DNA of 64,000 nucleotides from JACDHG01 sp963815295 (GTDB lineage: Bacteria > Actinomycetota > Actinomycetes > Propionibacteriales > Nocardioidaceae): assembly GCA_963815295.1 (NCBI GenBank), contig CAWFFZ010000006.1, forward strand, positions 1 to 64,000, written 5' to 3'. The notes under the pieces were generated by a model. The model was not told the DNA's origin, did no database searches, and was given only the letters and a program-made list of their open reading frames with translations. Below are positions 1 to 8,550 of this stretch, in pieces. A program made the translations under genes and the position numbers. Every line of letters begins with the position of its first letter. Within the stretch, counting starts at the first letter, position 1.

Positions 1-123
1 CCGCCGTGCGCGCCGCAGCCGCCGGCGCAAACGCAACGCACGGCAAAACTCTCCGCGTTGCTGCGCTTTTCACCACGAGCGAAACCGCTAGGTCTCGACA
101 AGCTTGACCGACGGGGGCGCAAC

Positions 124-205
124 TCGACCGTCGTTGTCGCGACAGGATCGACCGTCGTGGCACAGTTCGACCGCCGTCGTGGCGCTGCTCGACGGTGCAT
201 ATCCT
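124..205 (+). repeat. short imperfect direct repeats upstream of the first gene
   Basis: The 11-mer TCGACCGTCGT occurs at 124 and 148, and an extended variant (TCGACCGCCGTCGT) begins at 167. A TATCCT hexamer at 200-205 could be the -10 box of the following gene. The repeats sit just upstream, where a regulator might bind. No function is known; base composition in a high-GC genome could explain part of the similarity. Confidence 0.4.
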
Positions 206-242
206 CGGGTGATCCCTGCAGGCCCCATAACCAAGGAGATCA

Positions 243-1130
243 GTGGCCGAGTCCTTGATGATCCATGTCGATGGGCAGTTGCTGTCGCGCGACGAAGCCC
301 GCGTCTCCGTGTTCGATGCTGGCTTCCAGTCGGGTGACGCGATCTGGGAGGGGCTGCGTGTCTACAACGGCCGACCGTTCCGCTTCGAACAGCACCTCGA
401 TCGTCTCGAACAGTCGGCCAGGGCCCTGCGCATGGCACTGCCAGGCGCCCGAGCCGACATCGAAGCCGCTCTTCGTGACACTCTCGATGCGAACCGTATG
501 ACGGACGACGCCCACGTCCGACTCATGGTGACTCGAGGATCTCGATCCACCTCAGGGATGGACCCTGCGAACGCCCCGCCGCGAGGCAGCCTCGTCATCA
601 TCGCCGAGCACAAGCCGGTCGAGCCCAGCCCAACACCGCAACGTCTCCGCACCGCAAGCATCCGGCGCCCCCCGCCACACGTGCTCGACCCGGGCATCCA
701 TCACGCCAATCAGCTCAACTCGATCCTGGCCCGGCTTGAGGTGACTGACGATGCCGACGTCGACGCTGCCCTGATGCTCGACGTGCACGGGTACGTCGCC
801 GAAGCCGACACGGCGAACATCTTCTGCGTCATTGGCGGAGTCTTGCTGACGCCACTGGCAACCGCCTGCCTACACGGAATCACCCGGCAGATCGTCCTTG
901 ATCTCGACCGAGCACGGGGCCGGCCAGGCGCACTCGCTGCCCGCGAGCAGCAACTGACGTTGTTCGACCTCTACCGTGCCGACGAAGTGTTCGTGACGGG
1001 GACGGTTTGCGAGCTCGTCCCGGTGACCACGATCGACCGCCGTCAGATCGGAACTGGCAAGCCGGGACCGGTCTGGCAGGGCCTGCTCGACGACTATCGC
1101 GCACTGGTGCAAGAAGAGACGACGGGCTGA
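243..1130 (+). CDS. class IV aminotransferase-like protein lacking the PLP lysine
   Basis: The 295-residue protein has the fold-type IV PLP layout of BCAT, D-amino acid transaminase and aminodeoxychorismate lyase: N-terminal VSVFDAGFQSGDAIWEG, then EADTANIF and the GITR loop, and a C-terminal TGTVCELVPV segment. In the family a lysine lies three residues before the Asn of the N-x-L-x-x-ILA helix and forms the Schiff base. Here that stretch reads GIHHANQLNSILA, so the position is His. The GTG start is preceded by AAGGAGAT at 233-240. The protein may be a pseudoenzyme or use a shifted residue, so I give no substrate. Fold assignment is firm, function is not. Confidence 0.85.
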   Translation: MAESLMIHVDGQLLSRDEARVSVFDAGFQSGDAIWEGLRVYNGRPFRFEQHLDRLEQSARALRMALPGARADIEAALRDTLDANRMTDDAHVRLMVTRGSRSTSGMDPANAPPRGSLVIIAEHKPVEPSPTPQRLRTASIRRPPPHVLDPGIHHANQLNSILARLEVTDDADVDAALMLDVHGYVAEADTANIFCVIGGVLLTPLATACLHGITRQIVLDLDRARGRPGALAAREQQLTLFDLYRADEVFVTGTVCELVPVTTIDRRQIGTGKPGPVWQGLLDDYRALVQEETTG

Positions 1131-1136
1131 GCCAGC

Positions 1137-2693
1137 TCACTCCGTTGGCGCACCGCGGACAGCGATGTGGGTCAACGCACGCAACGCGGGCTCGGCTGCG
1201 AACAGGGCCATGGACGTCTGCGTGTCGCCGAACAGCTCGATCAGCCACTCGCGACCGTCGTGGCCCGGCTCACCGGCGGCAACGACCGAGATGTAGCCCA
1301 TCCGGGCCAGGTAGGCCCGCTCGGTCTCCTCACCGTCAGTGAGCGATGCAGAGTACGAACCGCCTCGCAGGGCTGCCAGGGTCGCGGGAAAGTCCTCTGC
1401 GTTGTACGGCGTGCCAGATGTCAGCTCGACGCCCGAAAGCAGCCCTCGTGCATCAGGTCGCAGCATCCGACCGAGTACGTCGATCAGGACGCCTTTGTGG
1501 TTGCAGCTGATCCACCACGACGCGACGTCGTAGACCTGTGAGATCACGTCGGCGGCAATCTGGAGCCGCCATTCGACGGTGTTTTCGGGCGCAGCGGCGA
1601 ACGATCGCAGTGCCACGTCCATGACGATGCCGGCATCCTCAGGCAACAACGCAGCCACCGGCGTCGGCGAAAGCAGGATCCCCTCCGTGGCGACGCGTCT
1701 GGTGCGCTTGTGGCGGTACTGGGCCGCGTCAGCGAGACGCAACAGGGTGCGCGCGGCGGTCTTCGGCGACTCGTTGGGATCGGGCCGGTTTGCCGTCGTC
1801 GCAGCCCCCACCGCCAGGCCGGTGCCGTGCGGCAACGGGATGTCAGCCAGTCGCTTCTCGAGGGCTTGCACCTCATCCTTCTGGGCACCACAGACGAGGA
1901 CGACGAACTCGTCGCCACCCATCCTGGTGACGAGTACGTCGGCCAGGTCCTCGGCTGCAGTCGTGATGTGAGACGCGACCAGCTTGAGCAGGTCGTCACC
2001 GGCAGTGTGGCCGAACGAGTCGTTGATCTTCTTCAAGCCGTTGATGTCGCAGAGCACCACTGACACCGGATCGAAGACAGCTTGCGTGTCGAGCCTGCGT
2101 TCGAGCCACTCATCCGCAGCTCGTCGGTTTCCGACGCCGGTCAGAGGATCGGTGTAAGCCAGGTGAGAGAGGTCTGCCAGCAGCTCGAGGCGGGACAAGC
2201 CTGCCGACATTAGCCCGACCAGAACTTCACCGACGGCTAGGTCGGTGTCGTCGAACTGCGGTCCGTCCTCGCGTGCGAGGTAGATGTCGCCCCACACGCT
2301 GTCCGCAACCCGCACTCGGAACGAAGCCGCGTGGCGCTTGCCGATTCTGACCAGCAGGTCGCGGTCGGGACCCGCGGTATCGGGGTCGTCGAGAGAGCCG
2401 CGCCAGGAGCGTTCGCTGCCGCCGACCGTGGTCATCAGCTGGGAGTACTCGCTCAGCAGGTAGTAGGAGTCCTGCGGCCACATATCCTCCCACTCGGTCA
2501 GCTGGCCCAGGTTGTGCAGGATCTTGACGCGGCCGCGTTCGAGCTCGAAACGAGACACCGACGCCGACGATGCGTTGAGTGCGGTCAGCGCCGTGCCGAG
2601 GGTCTGCTCGGCGAGCTCCTTGACCGACATACACGTCAATGTCGCCTCGGCGTAGTCGCGCAGGAGGTGCCAGCGGTCAGCCGTTGCAGACAT
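1137..2693 (-). CDS. GAF-GGDEF-GAF diguanylate cyclase-like signalling protein
   Basis: Probable cytoplasmic sensor of 518 residues. An N-terminal GAF-like region (about 1-170) precedes a complete GGDEF domain (about 180-350) with TDPLTGVGNRRAA, the NDSFGHTAGDDLL substrate segment and RMGGDEF, so cyclase activity (2 GTP to c-di-GMP) is expected. The inhibitory RxxD site is not seen upstream of GGDEF (the stretch reads DLAD). A second GAF-like segment (about 360-510) carries the WRLQIAADVISQVYDVASWW region. The internal ATG is preferred to one ten codons upstream because AGGGGGCGAG lies directly before it. The signal sensed is unknown. No EAL domain is present. Confidence 0.85.
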   Translation of the reverse strand: MSATADRWHLLRDYAEATLTCMSVKELAEQTLGTALTALNASSASVSRFELERGRVKILHNLGQLTEWEDMWPQDSYYLLSEYSQLMTTVGGSERSWRGSLDDPDTAGPDRDLLVRIGKRHAASFRVRVADSVWGDIYLAREDGPQFDDTDLAVGEVLVGLMSAGLSRLELLADLSHLAYTDPLTGVGNRRAADEWLERRLDTQAVFDPVSVVLCDINGLKKINDSFGHTAGDDLLKLVASHITTAAEDLADVLVTRMGGDEFVVLVCGAQKDEVQALEKRLADIPLPHGTGLAVGAATTANRPDPNESPKTAARTLLRLADAAQYRHKRTRRVATEGILLSPTPVAALLPEDAGIVMDVALRSFAAAPENTVEWRLQIAADVISQVYDVASWWISCNHKGVLIDVLGRMLRPDARGLLSGVELTSGTPYNAEDFPATLAALRGGSYSASLTDGEETERAYLARMGYISVVAAGEPGHDGREWLIELFGDTQTSMALFAAEPALRALTHIAVRGAPTE

Positions 2694-3116
2694 CTCGCCC
2701 CCTAACGCGCGTCGATGGTCCATGGCGATGTCTCGCGGATTGTCCTCCTACGGTTACCCGCGCAGAAGGTTAACGACACCCTTTTCTCGCGGGCATCCAC
2801 CGAACGACGCGAAGTTTCGACTGATATACCCGGGGATGCCAGGAGGTCGCCGCGGTCACGACAGGCTCGAAAGCAGAGCGTGGACCCGCTCACGACTACG
2901 TTATCCCAATGGCTGTGCTCCGAACGGAGTTATCGCCATCGCGGTGGATGCGATCAACTTGGAGGCATCCGTGGCCGTCGCTACGGTAGGACCATGGCGA
3001 ATCGACTGCGGCGGGTGCGGGCAGCGGTTACGCTACGTTTGTCGGCTTCGCAGCGTAGATTTCTCGGTGTCAATGTCGCTGCCGATGACCCGGAACGGCC
3101 CCGGAAGGCGAAATCC
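2694..3116. other. intergenic region with a promoter for the small downstream gene
   Basis: This is a 423-base divergent gap between the GGDEF gene and the small conserved gene. It holds a good sigma-70-type promoter (TTGGAG, 17 bases, TACGGT) on the + strand. An ATG at 2994 sits where a leaderless transcript would begin and is in frame with the small gene, but the 41 codons in between have poor GC3, so they are probably 5' UTR. I see no RNA gene here. Confidence 0.5.
2959..2987 (+). promoter_or_regulatory. promoter of the small conserved gene
   Basis: TTGGAG (2959-2964) and TACGGT (2982-2987) are separated by 17 bases. The predicted transcript start is at about 2994. Confidence 0.5.
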
Positions 3117-3278
3117 GTGAACGACATGCTGGACGTCAAAGTCCACGACACCCAGGTCCTCGACGAGATCGAGATGATGACCAATCTCATCATCGCGACG
3201 TCTGAGGCCGACGGTCCGCTGAGCCAGGGTCAGATCGACACGATCCTCGGCGTCCGTGAGGATGCGCCACACGCCTGA
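3117..3278 (+). CDS. small conserved actinobacterial protein, paralogue of the one near 63.6 kb
   Basis: A 53-residue acidic protein from a GTG preceded by GGAAGG at 3103-3108. Its core LDEIEMMTNLIIATSEAD followed by PLSQGQIDTILGV aligns with the 56-residue protein near the right end of the window (MEEIELLSEVMIMATASD, TLSGQQLDDLLGL). I infer a helical small-protein family with an invariant EIE, an AT.xxD turn and an Lxx.Q.D..LG motif. Function is unknown. An in-frame ATG at 2994 would add 41 basic residues, but the paralogue has no such extension. A GCCTG/CAGGC hairpin with TTTT follows the stop codon. Confidence 0.7.
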   Translation: MNDMLDVKVHDTQVLDEIEMMTNLIIATSEADGPLSQGQIDTILGVREDAPHA

Positions 3279-3290
3279 GCGCAGGCTTTT
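3273..3290 (+). terminator. rho-independent terminator
   Basis: GCCTG (3273-3277), a four-base loop and CAGGC (3282-3286) are followed by TTTT. The hairpin overlaps the end of the small gene. Confidence 0.5.
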
Positions 3291-3382
3291 CAAGATCCAG
3301 CGCGGTTGACGACGCGGTTGCGCGATCGTGGCGGCCACCCCCTAGCATTGCGATGATCCATCCGCGTTCGACGGGAGTTGCC

Positions 3383-3994
3383 GTGCGTTTTCGCCCCACG
3401 GACACCGCGTTCTACGATCTGTTCGCCGACTCGGCCAAGAACCTGGTTGTCGGGGCAGAACTGCTCGCCGAGATGCTCCCCGTCGACAGTGACCGCAAGG
3501 CCATTGCAGCGCGCATGCGTGAGGCCGAGCACAACGGGGACGAGACCACTCACGCCATCGTGCGCCGGGTCAACACGACGTTCGTGACGCCGTTTGATCG
3601 CGAAGACATCTACCGCCTCTCGGCCGCTCTCGACGACGTCATGGACTTCATGGAGGAGGCTGTTGACCTCGTCATCTTGTATGAGATCGACGAGCTTCCC
3701 AGCGAGCTTGCCAACCAGGTCGAAGTATTGCAGCGGTCAGCGGAGCTGACTGCCGAGGCGATGCCGCGATTGCGCACCATGCGCAACCTCGAGGAGTACT
3801 GGATCGAGATCAACCGCCTCGAGAATGACGGCGATAAGTCCTATCGCCGGATCGTTGCGAAGCTGTTCAACGGACAGTACGACGCACTGACGGTTCTCAA
3901 GTTCAAGGACGTCGTTGATTCACTCGAGGCGGCCATCGACGCCTTCGAGACCGTGGCCAATATCGTCGAGCAGATCGCCGTCAAGGAGTCCTAG
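3383..3994 (+). CDS. DUF47 PhoU-like Pit accessory protein
   Basis: An all-helical protein of 203 residues, of the DUF47/PhoU-like family encoded beside Pit phosphate transporters and thought to modulate them. Seen here: helices with RMREAEHNGDETTHAIVRRV, DVMDFMEEAVDL and ENDGDKSYRRIVAKLF, which carry the repeated E/DxxxD metal-contact pattern of PhoU-like proteins. The GTG start is chosen because GGGAG lies about seven bases upstream and the protein then begins at the family's usual RFRPTDTAFYDLF. The transporter gene follows after 58 bases on the same strand, so the two are probably co-transcribed. Confidence 0.85.
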   Translation: MRFRPTDTAFYDLFADSAKNLVVGAELLAEMLPVDSDRKAIAARMREAEHNGDETTHAIVRRVNTTFVTPFDREDIYRLSAALDDVMDFMEEAVDLVILYEIDELPSELANQVEVLQRSAELTAEAMPRLRTMRNLEEYWIEINRLENDGDKSYRRIVAKLFNGQYDALTVLKFKDVVDSLEAAIDAFETVANIVEQIAVKES

Positions 3995-4052
3995 TGCCGC
4001 GCGTCCGGTCACGTGGGTCATTGTCGCGCGCCCACTCCCTCGAGGGCGGCCA

Positions 4053-5045
4053 ATGGAGCTAGCGCTCGTCATCGCCGTGGTCGTCATCGCGTTGGGATTC
4101 GACTACACGAACGGTTTCCATGACGCCGCCAACGCGATCGCGACCTCTGTCTCGACACGTGCGCTGACACCGCGCATCGCGCTCATTCTGGCGGCAGTCA
4201 TGAACTTCGCCGGGGCCTTCCTCGGACAGGAGATCGCCACCACTGTGAGCGACGTCATCTCGCCGCCGAGCGGCAACCAAGGGCTCGTCGTCGTCGCGGC
4301 GGGTCTCATTGGTGCAATCGCATGGAACCTGACCACCTGGTATTTCGGTTTGCCGTCGTCGTCGTCGCATGCTCTGATCGGGGGCTTGGTCGGCGCCGCC
4401 CTCGCCTCAGGCAGCTTCGTGGACTGGACATCCATCCAGGAGAAGGTCCTCATCCCGATGGTGGCGTCACCGCTGGTGGGCTTCATCATCGCCTTCGCCC
4501 TCATGCTCGCGATCCTGTGGATATTTCGGCGCCACAATCCCGGCCCGATCAACCGCGGCTTCCGGTTGGCGCAGACCGTTTCTGCAGCCGCGATGGCGCT
4601 CGGCCACGGCCTACAGGATGCCCAGAAGACAATGGGTGTCATCTTCCTTGCCCTCGTCACGGGAGGGTACGCAGCCCCCGGCGATGACCTGCCGTTGTGG
4701 GTCATCGTCTCTGCGGCGAGCGCGATCTCGCTCGGCACCTACTCCGGTGGCTGGCGGATCATGCGGACTCTCGGCCGTCGCATCATCCACCTCGACCCAC
4801 CTCGCGGCTTTGCTGCCGAGACCACGGCCGCCTCGATCCTCTACGTGACTGCCTACGTGTTCCACGCCCCGATCTCCACGACTCATACCATCACCTCGTC
4901 GGTGATGGGTGTCGGCGCCACCAGGGGCAAGTCAGCAGTTCGCTGGGGGGTCGCTAGGTCTATCGTCGGTGCCTGGGTGCTGACGTTCCCCATGGCTGGG
5001 CTCGCTGCCGCACTCGTGTACGGCGTCTTCGACTTCATCGCTTGA
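4053..5045 (+). CDS. pit: inorganic phosphate transporter, PiT family
   Basis: A low-affinity inner-membrane phosphate:cation symporter of 330 residues with about ten hydrophobic segments. Both PiT signature repeats are present: GFDYTNGFHDAANAIAT near the N terminus and the matching GHGLQDAQKTMGVI in the second half, plus the GLPSSSSHALIGGL and HAPISTTHTITSSVMGVG loops. The start is the ATG preceded by GAGGGCGG and directly beginning the first membrane segment. It follows the DUF47 gene, the usual pairing. The 3' end abuts the convergent mutT1 gene by two bases. Confidence 0.93.
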   Translation: MELALVIAVVVIALGFDYTNGFHDAANAIATSVSTRALTPRIALILAAVMNFAGAFLGQEIATTVSDVISPPSGNQGLVVVAAGLIGAIAWNLTTWYFGLPSSSSHALIGGLVGAALASGSFVDWTSIQEKVLIPMVASPLVGFIIAFALMLAILWIFRRHNPGPINRGFRLAQTVSAAAMALGHGLQDAQKTMGVIFLALVTGGYAAPGDDLPLWVIVSAASAISLGTYSGGWRIMRTLGRRIIHLDPPRGFAAETTAASILYVTAYVFHAPISTTHTITSSVMGVGATRGKSAVRWGVARSIVGAWVLTFPMAGLAAALVYGVFDFIA

Positions 5046-5047
5046 AA

Positions 5048-5932
5048 TCACTCGGGGCGGTGGTGCTCCGTGGCGACGATCTTGCCCTCGGCCCGGTGCA
5101 GCACCACGACATCTGCGGGAGACATGGCGATGGGGTCGAGGCCGAGAGCGGCATACAGCTTTGGCAAGACCGGACGGTGGGAGCAGTACGCAACACGTCG
5201 GCTGCCGGCCAGCGCCCGCCCGAGCCGCCGTTGAATCCTTCGCGGGTCGGCGGCGGCCTCCGACAAGGCGGGATCGAGCCGCATCTTCGCGCCGGACGCG
5301 TTCGCGAACGGCAGCACGGAGTCGACACATCGCACTGCGTCGCTCGAAATTACCCGCCGAATGGCGTAAACCTGCAGCAGCGCCGTGATGTGTGCGGTCT
5401 GCGTGTAGCCGTCGCTGCTGAGCGGGCGTTCGGAGTCGTCGCCCTTCCAGGTCTTGCGGCTCTCCGCGTCTGCATGGCGAACGATCACCAGCGGGCTGCT
5501 GGCGTATGCCGCCTTGGCGAACCGCCGGACGAGCTGTACGTCGTGGGAGTAGCTGAGCTTCCGGAGCGCGGAGCTGATCGGAACCCAACGGGCATCGCTG
5601 ACCTCGTCGTTGGGCTCGAATCGACTCAGGTCAGAGTCGTTGCCGGCGCGGGCAGCCCAGTAGTTGACCACCTTCGGTCGAGGCTCGGCGTCACTGGCGC
5701 CGACTTCGTAGCGTTGCTCCGGTAACGGCACTCCCAGCGCGACTTGCAACCCCGTCTCTTCCTGCACCTCACGCACGGCCGCCACCGGACTCAGCTCGCC
5801 CTGGTCGAGCTTGCCCTTAGGCAGGGACCAATCTCCGTAGCGGGGACGGTGGACCAAGACCACCTCTGGCTCGTCGCTGCCGTGCCGCCAGACCACGGCG
5901 CCCGCCGCTCGGATCAGTCGGGTGGCCGCCAC
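5048..5932 (-). CDS. mutT1: MutT1-type NUDIX hydrolase fused to a histidine phosphatase
   Basis: A two-domain sanitation enzyme of 294 residues. The NUDIX domain (about 1-140) carries the box GKLDQGELSPVAAVREVQEE, with the REVQEE metal site intact. The C-terminal histidine-phosphatase domain (about 160-294) begins with VIVRHADAES, keeps the RH active site and has a later CSHRPVLP. Mycobacterial MutT1 has this arrangement and hydrolyses 8-oxo-(d)GTP and diadenosine polyphosphates; activity here is inferred from homology. As in mycobacteria, it lies downstream of ppk1 on the same strand, here with a 248-base gap in which I recognise no gene. Confidence 0.88.
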   Translation of the reverse strand: MAATRLIRAAGAVVWRHGSDEPEVVLVHRPRYGDWSLPKGKLDQGELSPVAAVREVQEETGLQVALGVPLPEQRYEVGASDAEPRPKVVNYWAARAGNDSDLSRFEPNDEVSDARWVPISSALRKLSYSHDVQLVRRFAKAAYASSPLVIVRHADAESRKTWKGDDSERPLSSDGYTQTAHITALLQVYAIRRVISSDAVRCVDSVLPFANASGAKMRLDPALSEAAADPRRIQRRLGRALAGSRRVAYCSHRPVLPKLYAALGLDPIAMSPADVVVLHRAEGKIVATEHHRPE

Positions 5933-6180
5933 GATCGACTACTCTCACATGCGGGCACGACAGGTGTCCATCGAGTCGAGGGGCACCGGCAGTGACGCCA
6001 TGGTGGACGGTGATCGTTGCCGCCTGCCGTCGCGGCGATGTCGGACGTGTTGGGGGAGTCCGTCGTTGCGGCGGTCGTGTCGGTCGGTCCGCGCGCCCGC
6101 ATCGTCTCGGGCTTCGCCGACGCAGCACCGGCCAAGCGCAAACTTGCCAGGCAGCGGCTGCTGTTCGCGTCGTGCTGATC

Positions 6181-8442
6181 TCACCGGTGTACGGCGCTTG
6201 CTGCGTCCCGTCGCCGACGGTGCATCGCGATCAGCACCGACTGGAGGTCGGCAAGGGGCTGACCGTCGGCGTCTCTCGCATGCCGCTCCCACTCGCCGTC
6301 CGGTTGCAGACACCAGGACGTCGTCTTGTCGTCGAAGGCTTGGTCGAGGAGCTGACCGAGCTCGTCGACGTGCGCACGCGTCGGTACCTCGACAAGCACC
6401 TCGACGCGGCGGTCGAGGTTTCGGTGCATCAGGTCGGCAGACCCAATCCAGGCTTGCGGCTCGCCGCCATTCTCGAACCAGAAGATGCGGCTGTGCTCCA
6501 GGAACCGGCCCAGGATGCTGCGAACAGTGATCCTGTCGGAGAGACCTGGGACGCCGGGGCGCAGCGCGCAGATGCCGCGAACCCACAGTTCGACCGGGAC
6601 CCCGGCACGTGATGCCCGATAGAGCGCGTCAATCGTGGCCTCGTCGACGAGCGCGTTGATCTTGATCCGGATCCGCGCTTGGCGGCCGGCCCGGCAGTGC
6701 TCGATCTCGCGCTCGATCCGATCGATGAGCCCGGCGCGGACGGACTCGGGAGCAACGAGCAGGTGTGGGTAGTCGCGTTGCCTGGCGAACCCCGACAGGT
6801 TGTTGAACAGGTTGCTGATGTCGCCAGTGATGCCGTCGTCGGCGGTCAGTAGACCGATGTCTTCGTAGAAGCGCGCGGTCTTCGGGTTGTAGTTGCCGGT
6901 GCCGATGTGGGCATAGCGTCTGATCCCGACGCTCTCGTCGCGGACGACGAGCGCGAGCTTGCAGTGGGTCTTCAGGCCGACCAGACCGTAGACGACGTGG
7001 CAGCCGGCCTGCTCGAGCTTGCGCGCCCAACGGATGTTGGCGCGCTCGTCGAACCGCGCCTTGATCTCGACGATCACGAGCACCTGCTTGCCGGCCTCGG
7101 CCGCGTCGATGAGCGCCTCGATGATCGGTGAGTCACCGGACGTGCGGTAGAGCGTCTGCTTGATCGCGAGCACATGCGGGTCGGCGGCCGCCTGCTCGAG
7201 GAACCGCTGCACGCTGGTGGCAAAGGAATCGTAGGGGTGATGCAGCAGTACGTCGCGCCGCGAGATGGCGGCGAACATGTCGGCGGGGCTCGACGACTCG
7301 ACCTCGGCCAAGTGGCTATGGGTGTGAGGCACGAACGCCGGGTACTTGAGCTCTGGACGGTCGAGCTCGACGATGCCGTGCAGTCCGGTCAGGTCGAGGG
7401 GCCCGGGAAGATGGAACACCTCGCTCTGCGACACGTCGAGCTCCGACACCAGGAGATCAAGGACGTGATCGTCGATCGACTCCTCCACCTCCAGTCGCAC
7501 CGGCGAGCCGAACCGGCGACGCTGAAGCTCCCGCTCGAGCGCCTTCAGGAGGTTCTCGGCGTCGTCCTCTTCCACCTCGAGGTCCTCATTGCGGGTGACC
7601 CGGAACGTGTGGTGCTGCAGCACCTCCATCCCTGGGAACAGTTGGTCGAGGTGGGCGGCGATGACATCCTCGAGCGGAACGAACCGCTGCTCTCCGAGCG
7701 TCACGAACCGCGGGAAGATCGGCGGCACCTTGACGCGAGCGAAATGCTCTTTCCCGGTCTCGGGGTTGCGGATCGTCACGGCGAGGTTGAGCGACAGGCC
7801 GGAGATGTAGGGGAAAGGGTGGGCGGGGTCGACCGCCAATGGTGTGAGCACCGGGTAGATCCGGTCGGTGAACAGCTCCTGCATCCGCTTCTGCTCGTCG
7901 GTGTCGAGGTCCCCCCACCGCAGCAGCGCGATCCCCGCCTCTGAAAGTGCCGGAAGCACCTCTTCGCGGAACAGTTGGCCGTGGCGGCTCATCAGCTCGC
8001 GTGCTTCGGACCAGATCGCCGCCAGCACGTCGCGGGGCATCCGGCCACTAGCCGTAGGGACCGCGACTCCGGCCTCGAGACGCCGCTTCAGGCCGGCAAC
8101 CCGGACCATGAAGTTCTCGTCCATGTTGCTGGCGAAGATCGCCAGGAACCGGGTGCGCTCAAGCAGCGGCAGGTCTGGATCCTCGACGAGCGCGAGCACG
8201 CGGCTGTTGAACTTCAGCCAGGACAGCTCGCGGTCGAGGAATCGATCCTTCGGCAAGTCGTCGTCTGCTGGTTCGTAGGGCGGCTCGACGTCGAACGAGT
8301 CGGCAGGTGTCGCCCGTGGCAGCGCGTCGGTCGGACCCTCCTCAGGGGGTCCCGCGGTCTTTGCGGGCAGCGTCACGGGCAGCGAGCCGGGCGAAGACTC
8401 GGTGCTGGGGTCGCTGGGAACTGGTGCGGACGACGTGGACAT
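6181..8442 (-). CDS. ppk1: polyphosphate kinase 1
   Basis: Reversible polyP:ADP phosphotransferase of 753 residues, within the normal family range after a disordered N-terminal tail of about 60 residues rich in Pro, Ser and Thr. N domain: DRELSWLKFNSRVL and FASNMDENFMVRVAGLKRR. Catalytic PLD-like part: HHPYDSF, IKQTLYRTSGDSPI, KARFDERANI, GLKTHCKLALVVR with the autophosphorylated His, and RRYAHIGTGNYNPKTARFYED. GAGAGGA lies before the ATG. mutT1 is downstream. The gap toward mshD carries a dispersed palindromic element. PolyP metabolism fits with the Pit, PhoU and SenX3-RegX3 genes elsewhere in the window. Confidence 0.95.
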   Translation of the reverse strand: MSTSSAPVPSDPSTESSPGSLPVTLPAKTAGPPEEGPTDALPRATPADSFDVEPPYEPADDDLPKDRFLDRELSWLKFNSRVLALVEDPDLPLLERTRFLAIFASNMDENFMVRVAGLKRRLEAGVAVPTASGRMPRDVLAAIWSEARELMSRHGQLFREEVLPALSEAGIALLRWGDLDTDEQKRMQELFTDRIYPVLTPLAVDPAHPFPYISGLSLNLAVTIRNPETGKEHFARVKVPPIFPRFVTLGEQRFVPLEDVIAAHLDQLFPGMEVLQHHTFRVTRNEDLEVEEDDAENLLKALERELQRRRFGSPVRLEVEESIDDHVLDLLVSELDVSQSEVFHLPGPLDLTGLHGIVELDRPELKYPAFVPHTHSHLAEVESSSPADMFAAISRRDVLLHHPYDSFATSVQRFLEQAAADPHVLAIKQTLYRTSGDSPIIEALIDAAEAGKQVLVIVEIKARFDERANIRWARKLEQAGCHVVYGLVGLKTHCKLALVVRDESVGIRRYAHIGTGNYNPKTARFYEDIGLLTADDGITGDISNLFNNLSGFARQRDYPHLLVAPESVRAGLIDRIEREIEHCRAGRQARIRIKINALVDEATIDALYRASRAGVPVELWVRGICALRPGVPGLSDRITVRSILGRFLEHSRIFWFENGGEPQAWIGSADLMHRNLDRRVEVLVEVPTRAHVDELGQLLDQAFDDKTTSWCLQPDGEWERHARDADGQPLADLQSVLIAMHRRRRDAASAVHR

Positions 8443-8500
8443 GGGTGAATCCTCTCACCACTGGGTGAACGCCGGGTTACGTCGACAGGTTCGGTCACAA

Positions 8501-8550
8501 CGTCCGTAGCTCCGAGCGCTATCGCGACCCGTCGTACGGACGCAAGAGGT
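8501..8550 (-). repeat. dispersed palindromic intergenic element, copy 1
   Basis: CGTCCGTA (8501-8508) and TACGGACG (8535-8542) form an 8-bp inverted repeat around a loop containing GAGCGCTATCGCGACCCGTC. The same 20-base core, followed by a nearly identical right arm (TACGGACGCAAG), recurs at 51922-51954. The element fills the gap immediately downstream of mshD and upstream of ppk1, so on the minus strand it would be transcribed as a stem-loop. It could be a REP-like repeat, a terminator or an mRNA-stabilising hairpin. Confidence 0.65.

Noticed and set aside
2971..3120. A GTG-started frame with a CGGC motif behind GGAGG, upstream of the small conserved gene.
   Set aside because: It overlaps the small gene in another frame and has no similarity to anything; the paralogue supports the other frame.
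5933..6180. Possible extra gene between ppk1 and mutT1.
   Set aside because: Frames are Arg- and Pro-rich with no start signals; left as an intergenic gap.
7174..7944. Long open frame antisense to ppk1.
   Set aside because: Shadow of ppk1; no domain recognisable.
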